Part shown: piece by piece, positions 59,037 through 64,000 of the stretch
Layout: every line of letters starts with the position of its first letter
How positions within the stretch are numbered: the first letter of the stretch is position 1
Assembly: GCA_951812925.1 (NCBI GenBank)
Contig: OX638370.1
Location: 118,186,897 to 118,250,896, forward strand
Direction: 5' to 3'
Length of the DNA stretch: 64,000 nt
DNA from: Calliopum simillimum
Lineage: Eukaryota > Arthropoda > Insecta > Diptera > Lauxaniidae
Notes under the pieces: model-generated
What the model was told of the DNA's origin: nothing
The model's database searches: none
What the model saw: only the letters and a program-made list of their open reading frames with translations
Program-made: the position numbers and the translations under genes

Positions 59037-60599
59037 ATTAGAGTGTTCCTTATTAAATAATAATAGTGAAAAAAATTTCAAAAAGTTGGCTACCTGTTGA
59101 GGAATCAGTGGGAAAACTTGACTTTCGAAACCATTCCCACATGGTTCGCATGAAGTTGAACTAATAGAAGGGATGTATTACTACTTATAAGAAAGAAGAA
59201 AAGAATATCGATTTTTCATAGACCTAGTTTTGTGATAATGAACAAAAAATCAAAAATGTCGTCTTAACCTTATCTTGAGAAATTCAAATTTTGAAAATTC
59301 TGCTTTTCACCTTTTTAGAGATCCATATGAATACAGCTTGAGCACATTATAAGTACTAACGATTTCAAAACGCAAGATATGTCAAAATATCGACATGAAA
59401 CTTTTTAGCATTTCTAGCGCAGCATAACCAGAAGCTCAAAGCCTTATACGACGTTTCTACAGGAGATTTAGCTGTGCTGAGATTGATTTGTAGATCGCAA
59501 CGATAAATCCTATCCGTTTCTACGGGCCGAAAGAGATTTTTGACATTTATGTAATAAGTTGTAAAATTAAGTTTTTCCCTTTCTTCTTGATATTTATCTT
59601 CCATTTACTTTGTGTTAAATGACATTTAATGCCAATTGTCAAAGTTAAGAGGTGCCACTTGGGCGTAAATAGCACAAATTGGTAGCCCTGCTGTGATTTA
59701 TATAGTGATGAGCAAGTTAAAACCTTATTTTTCTTATTTTTTCCAAAGCAGTTTGGTTGTTTAGATCCCAAATTTGCAATTGCAGGGGGCGTGCAATTAT
59801 AAATTACCAAGACTGAAAAGCAATGTTGGTCTTGGACTTGCAAAGATATCAGAGTCTTAATCTTGTTCTCGCAAAATAACCAAGACCACGACTAATTTGG
59901 CTCATCACTAGATTTAAACGCACATTTAACATACATTTCTGCGATTTACCCCCAGATTTTGAGCAAAGTTTCGAAACAGCCTTAAATCACCTCGTAAATC
60001 TCCAGTGGAAACGTAGTATTACGCAAGGAAAACTGTTTAGCCAAACATCTGCCAGCACTAACTCTCTTTTGACTTGCAAAGCGCTAAAACATTTACCCAA
60101 TGGAACACTTTTCCAATATGAAGTGAAGCTCTAATGAACTTAATCTTCTCATATAACGGCTTCAAGAAAAGCCGTCACATAATAATATATAATATATTGT
60201 TCACGTCTTCGTTCGATTTCTGCGGCAGAGAGACAGTGCTTTAGGTCTGCCCTTGAATAGAACATCAGGGGCTGAATCGCCGCATAAGTGAACGTACAAT
60301 TTGTGGCGTGAATTCATGTATTTAGTAATGCGAACTATATGTGAAACACATGATTTTACGTCACGAGTTTAATTCGTGAAAAGACAACTTTGCTCAGCAC
60401 TCGCTATAAATACTTCCATTGTCAGATTAAACATTAGATCTTACTAAGTAACATACTAGCTACGAGTGACAGTGTATCGAATACACTCTCGGCAGTTCGG
60501 ATCAGATATTCGGTATAAACGTAAACACGATTACAATCCGTATTTATGTATTGAAATGCGCGTGATTTATCAAACTTTCAATATAAGGAACACTCTAAT
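59037..60599. mobile_element. Element with 17-bp inverted ends
   Basis: ATTAGAGTGTTCCTTAT begins the element, and the inverted copy ends it. Inside, a second imperfect palindrome spans about 59444-60021 (ACGTTTCTACAGGAGATTTA against TAAATCTCCAGTGGAAACGT). No transposase is recognised. The target duplication is unclear, so the outer pair could be coincidental, but a 17-bp match makes that unlikely. Confidence 0.55.
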
Positions 60600-62447
60600 G
60601 AACACTCATATAAATAATTCCTAAGCCATTGTCATATTCATGTGTCATATTATTTTGAAATGCATTTCGTTTTCCTTTTTCAATACCTTATTGTTTAAGC
60701 CTTCATTAAAATTCATCAATTACCACGTGTATTAGGAATAGGTATAAATTTTTGATCCTTTTGTTCGTATGTATTCGCATCGTTTGGGTTCTTATTTTAA
60801 GTTAATTCATATCAATTCTTATGTCATGTTATTTTCTTTGTTCTTAAGCTGTAAAGAATTTAACAAACTTATAGATATAAATTAACTGAGCAGTTTTCTC
60901 CTCAATTTTTGTGATTGTACAATGAAATCTCAAGACATACATTTTATGGTAAATATATATAATACACTCTGACTTTGGTAACAACCATTTGTCATTTATA
61001 TTCTATAATCTAATGAGACTTCACCTGCTGTCAATAAAGCCATTTTCGTATAGTCTAACGTGTCTAAATGTACTAAAACTAAGCCCAAAGCTTACTTAAA
61101 TAAAGTATTTAGTGAATTATAATATAACACAAAATCATCCCAAAATTTGCTAGACTTGTTCGCAATTCGAGCTCAAAATATTTAATAGAAAAATCAGAAA
61201 AATTTCGATTTTTTGCAAGCTATCCATTTTTCATCAGAACTCTTTTTACAAGAAATTTAAAAAAATAAAAAAAAAAAAATTATTGTGAGTTCAAAAATGT
61301 TATCAGAACTACTTTACATGAAAAAAGTGGCGCAGATCAAAAATCTTACACCATTGTGGATGAACTCCGGAAATATAAACAACCGACCCAGAACACTAAA
61401 AAAATTTTTGGTTTAAGAAAATTCCGGAGCCAACATCACATAATTCTTATAACCCAGATGAATAATTTTGGGTGAGAATCTCAGCTTAGCCATAATTTTG
61501 CTTGATATCAAACCCTTTATGAATTGACAATGTAAGTATTACATACTTAATTTTAACCAGCTGGCGATCTAAATATGAATGTTCTACTTAATTTTTATAC
61601 GAAACTTTTGAAAAAATATACATAATAGTTTCCTTTTTATTAAATTTTTATGTAAAATATAGATAATGCAAAAAAAAAAAATATGGATAATGTTAAAAGT
61701 ATCAAGATAATGTATTTCACTTACAAATTTAATCGTTGTTTTTTAATAAAAAGCGGGACTGAATTTTATTTAGAAATCGGTCTTTTGAAGCCCAGAGCTA
61801 AGTTAATCAGGCAAGCAATATATTCGACCAATATAAGTATTTGAGTTTAACTACGACAAAATGGCATAATTTTAAGTTGCTTCGATATTATTTTCCCAAA
61901 TGCTGCAGAACAGCTCACGCAACAGATATCAGATGGCAGATGCTGCTCAGATAATATTTTTCCAAAAACAATAAAACACTGGCAGTTCCATTTAGTGGTT
62001 TCTTGTGAATAAATATTATGTAGTGTGCGACTCTTTCAATTAAAATTCACTAGAAAGAAGATAGCAATTAAATTTATATTTTTTTCAAAAAAAATCATCG
62101 CCATCATCATTCATCTTTTAAATATTTTTATTTCTCATGCAGCAAATAAACTTTTTCAATGACATTACATTTTTACAAAAGCAACAGTACAAAAATAAGT
62201 AAATTATTTTTAAATTGAAGACAAAATATCATATAAAACTAATTCTCAAACATATATATGTATATCTCATAATTGCATACCTACATGCAGATATCTTGTA
62301 TTCTGCCAAATGGAGGAATTTCAAATGGATTCAAACACCCGAAGCCTTTCGATGAATCCAAAACCTTTAGGAAGATAAATTAAGTTTAGATTTAAAAATT
62401 AAGAAAAGAAAACATAGAAAACATGAAAAATCACAATGATTTACATA

Positions 62448-63384
62448 TTGGGTGTTGGAATTAATTTTAAAGGTTTTTTTTTCGGTTTTTGAGCATTTAT
62501 TTAGAAACAACGGTACAATGTATATTATTCAAAGTATTATCCATCGTTAGCTACAACATTTTCCCATATTTCTGGCAGCATACGGATTCCGCGCCGGAAG
62601 AACGACTCGTCTTTTGAAGCAATCCACGAATCGACCCATTTTTTGGTATCCTCGTAAGAAGTGAAGCGCTGCTCAGCCAAGCCATGCGTCATCGATCTGA
62701 ATAGGTGGTAGTCGGAAGGGGCTATGTCTGGGCTATATCTGGGCTATAAGGCGGGTGGGGTAGCACATCTCAATTCAGCGCCTCCAACGTTTCCTTGACG
62801 GTTCTTGCAACATGTGGCCGTGCGTTGTCATGTTGGAAAACCATTTTGTCGTGTCTTTTGGCATATTCCGGCCATTTAACCTTTAATGCTCGGCTCAATT
62901 GCATCAATTGTTGTTGGTAGCGTTCCCCAGTGATGGTTTCGTTAGGTTTTAGCAGCTCATAGTACACGACACCCTTCTGATCCCACCAAATACACAGCAT
63001 AAGCTTGGCGCTATGAATATTCGGCTTGGCCGTCGATGTTGATGCATGGCCGGGTGGTCCCCACGATTTTTTTCGCTTAGGATTATCGTAATGGATCCAC
63101 TTTTCATCGCCAGTGATTCATCGTTTTGCTTCAACCGCTTTTTTTCTTCAAATGGAAGCACAAAAGTAAACCTTCTCGCAAATTGCGTTTTGTTGGAACG
63201 AAAGCCGACATGTTCACAGAGAAAAAAATATATGTTGTTTATACTTCAGTGGAATGACACATACTGAAAAATGAAGCTTAGACAATGTGCTTTGAAATGA
63301 ATATTGTCACAGGTGTGCCCAATGCGATCTTTTGATAGTTACGCCATCTCTTAGAAAACCTTTAAAATTAATTCCAACACCCAA
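62448..63384 (-). mobile_element. Deleted mariner with 30-bp perfect inverted ends
   Basis: TTGGGTGTTGGAATTAATTT plus ten more bases is repeated exactly in inverted form at the two ends. TA dinucleotides flank (62446-62447, 63385-63386). At 937 bp it is about 350 bp short of a full mariner. It carries the catalytic but not the N-terminal DNA-binding part of a transposase, the converse of the copy at 30010. Confidence 0.85.
62537..63211 (-). pseudogene. Broken mariner transposase, catalytic half
   Basis: Recognisable blocks are TGDEKWIHYDNPKRK (first Asp), KSWGPPGHAS, LCIWWDQKGVVYYELLKP, MVFQHDNARPHVA (second Asp), then SPDIAPSDYHLF-like (third Asp, 34-residue spacing class) and a tail ending ENVVANDG. 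Defects: a stop just before ITGDE, a TGA where the family has Trp (after EALN, near 62770), and an 11-base tandem duplication (CCCAGATATAG / CCCAGACATAG) near 62740 that shifts the frame. The N-terminus is missing. Confidence 0.8.
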
Positions 63385-64000
63385 TACATTAGCAGAAGGT
63401 GGCTTAAGGAAACCCTTGAAGGAAACAATAATTATGTAGAGGATAAAGTAAATATGTGTTATAGCAAAGTTAAGTAAAGTATAGATATATAAAAATAGTT
63501 GGAGAAAAATGTGTGATGTATGTTAAAAACATAAAAATTAAAATGACCTTTTTTTTAAGCCAAATCAGAACAAAATAAACCATTATCTTATTTACATGAT
63601 TTAAAACTTCCTACTCGTATTAAATTAATATTAAAATGTTCATTAAAAATAAACAAAAATAAATAGCGAAAATTTAAAAATTTTTCAAGATAATCAAAAT
63701 TGCATTTAAAGTTAAAACCAAAATTTAGATAGTTTAAAGTGTTATGTTTTTATACAAAAATTTATTTCAAGCATAAAAAAACAAATTTTCTTGATTTGAT
63801 AGATATTTTTTGACTAAACAAAGGTCCAAGATAGAAAAATCATGCTTGTGGTATAAAGAATTCATAACTAAATTGAAATTCTGTACAAAAAAAAATTAAA
63901 GGATTTTTTTTTCGATAGTTTTATTAAAAAAAAAAGAAAAAAATTTTAATTATTTTAAATAGATATATAAAAAGCACAATTAATAAACACACAATGAAGT

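Larger units (their letters stand above)
58818..64000. other. Putative last visible kazrin intron with transposons
   Basis: No further kazrin exon or other host gene is recognised. The region holds the element at 59037-60599 and the mariner at 62448-63384; the rest is AT-rich DNA. Confidence 0.45.

Noticed and set aside
1..64000. tRNA, rRNA or other structural RNA genes
   Set aside because: None was recognised by eye on either strand; a covariance-model scan would be needed to exclude small ones.

Overview
The window is animal DNA, AT-rich and poor in genes, with long introns and many transposon remains. The gene content (a spliced kazrin gene, insect-style TATA/initiator promoters, mariner, Tc1, hAT, RTE and CR1-like elements) suggests a higher fly. 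A tephritid fruit fly is my best guess, but it is an inference that I could not test against a database.

Layout. (1) 1-2.4 kb: dispersed and degenerate tandem repeats. (2) 2.6-8.4 kb: two intronless, divergently transcribed genes for secreted, extremely Asn/Asp-rich proteins (754 aa on minus, 263 aa on plus). They share the start of the signal peptide and the start-codon context and look like diverged paralogues. The larger one is a tandem-repeat protein cut into blocks by furin-type RxRR sites. (3) 8.9-13.2 kb: nested MITE-like palindromes and otherwise featureless DNA. (4) 13.2-17.5 kb: an apparently intact CR1/L2-like non-LTR retrotransposon (PHD-finger ORF1, endonuclease plus reverse transcriptase ORF2, AAT-repeat tail). 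(5) 17.9-18.7 kb: a short, internally deleted RTE-like element on minus, with a 12-bp target duplication. (6) 19-34 kb: MITEs, a degenerate mariner, a mariner with very long terminal repeats and a truncated transposase, an unclassified nested element whose empty site survives in a neighbouring repeat copy, and an hAT-type element with an 8-bp duplication. (7) 34-39 kb: no gene seen. (8) 39.4-41.1 kb: a 1.64-kb Tc1-like palindrome with about 0.7-kb arms.

(9) 42.3 kb to at least 58.8 kb: the one large conserved gene, an orthologue of vertebrate kazrin (KAZN), on plus. Ten coding exons can be joined with every splice phase agreeing, giving 1040 codons: a long low-complexity N-terminal region, a coiled coil and three SAM domains. 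The tenth is a 19-nt candidate microexon, and the true C-terminus is not in view. The introns hold MITEs, two eroded retrotransposon fragments and an inverted repeat pair around exon 2. (10) 59-64 kb: a palindromic element and a broken mariner on minus; no further kazrin exon was recognised.

The genes do not form a pathway. The least explained item is the pair of secreted Asn/Asp-rich proteins, especially the one built like a furin-processed polyprotein.
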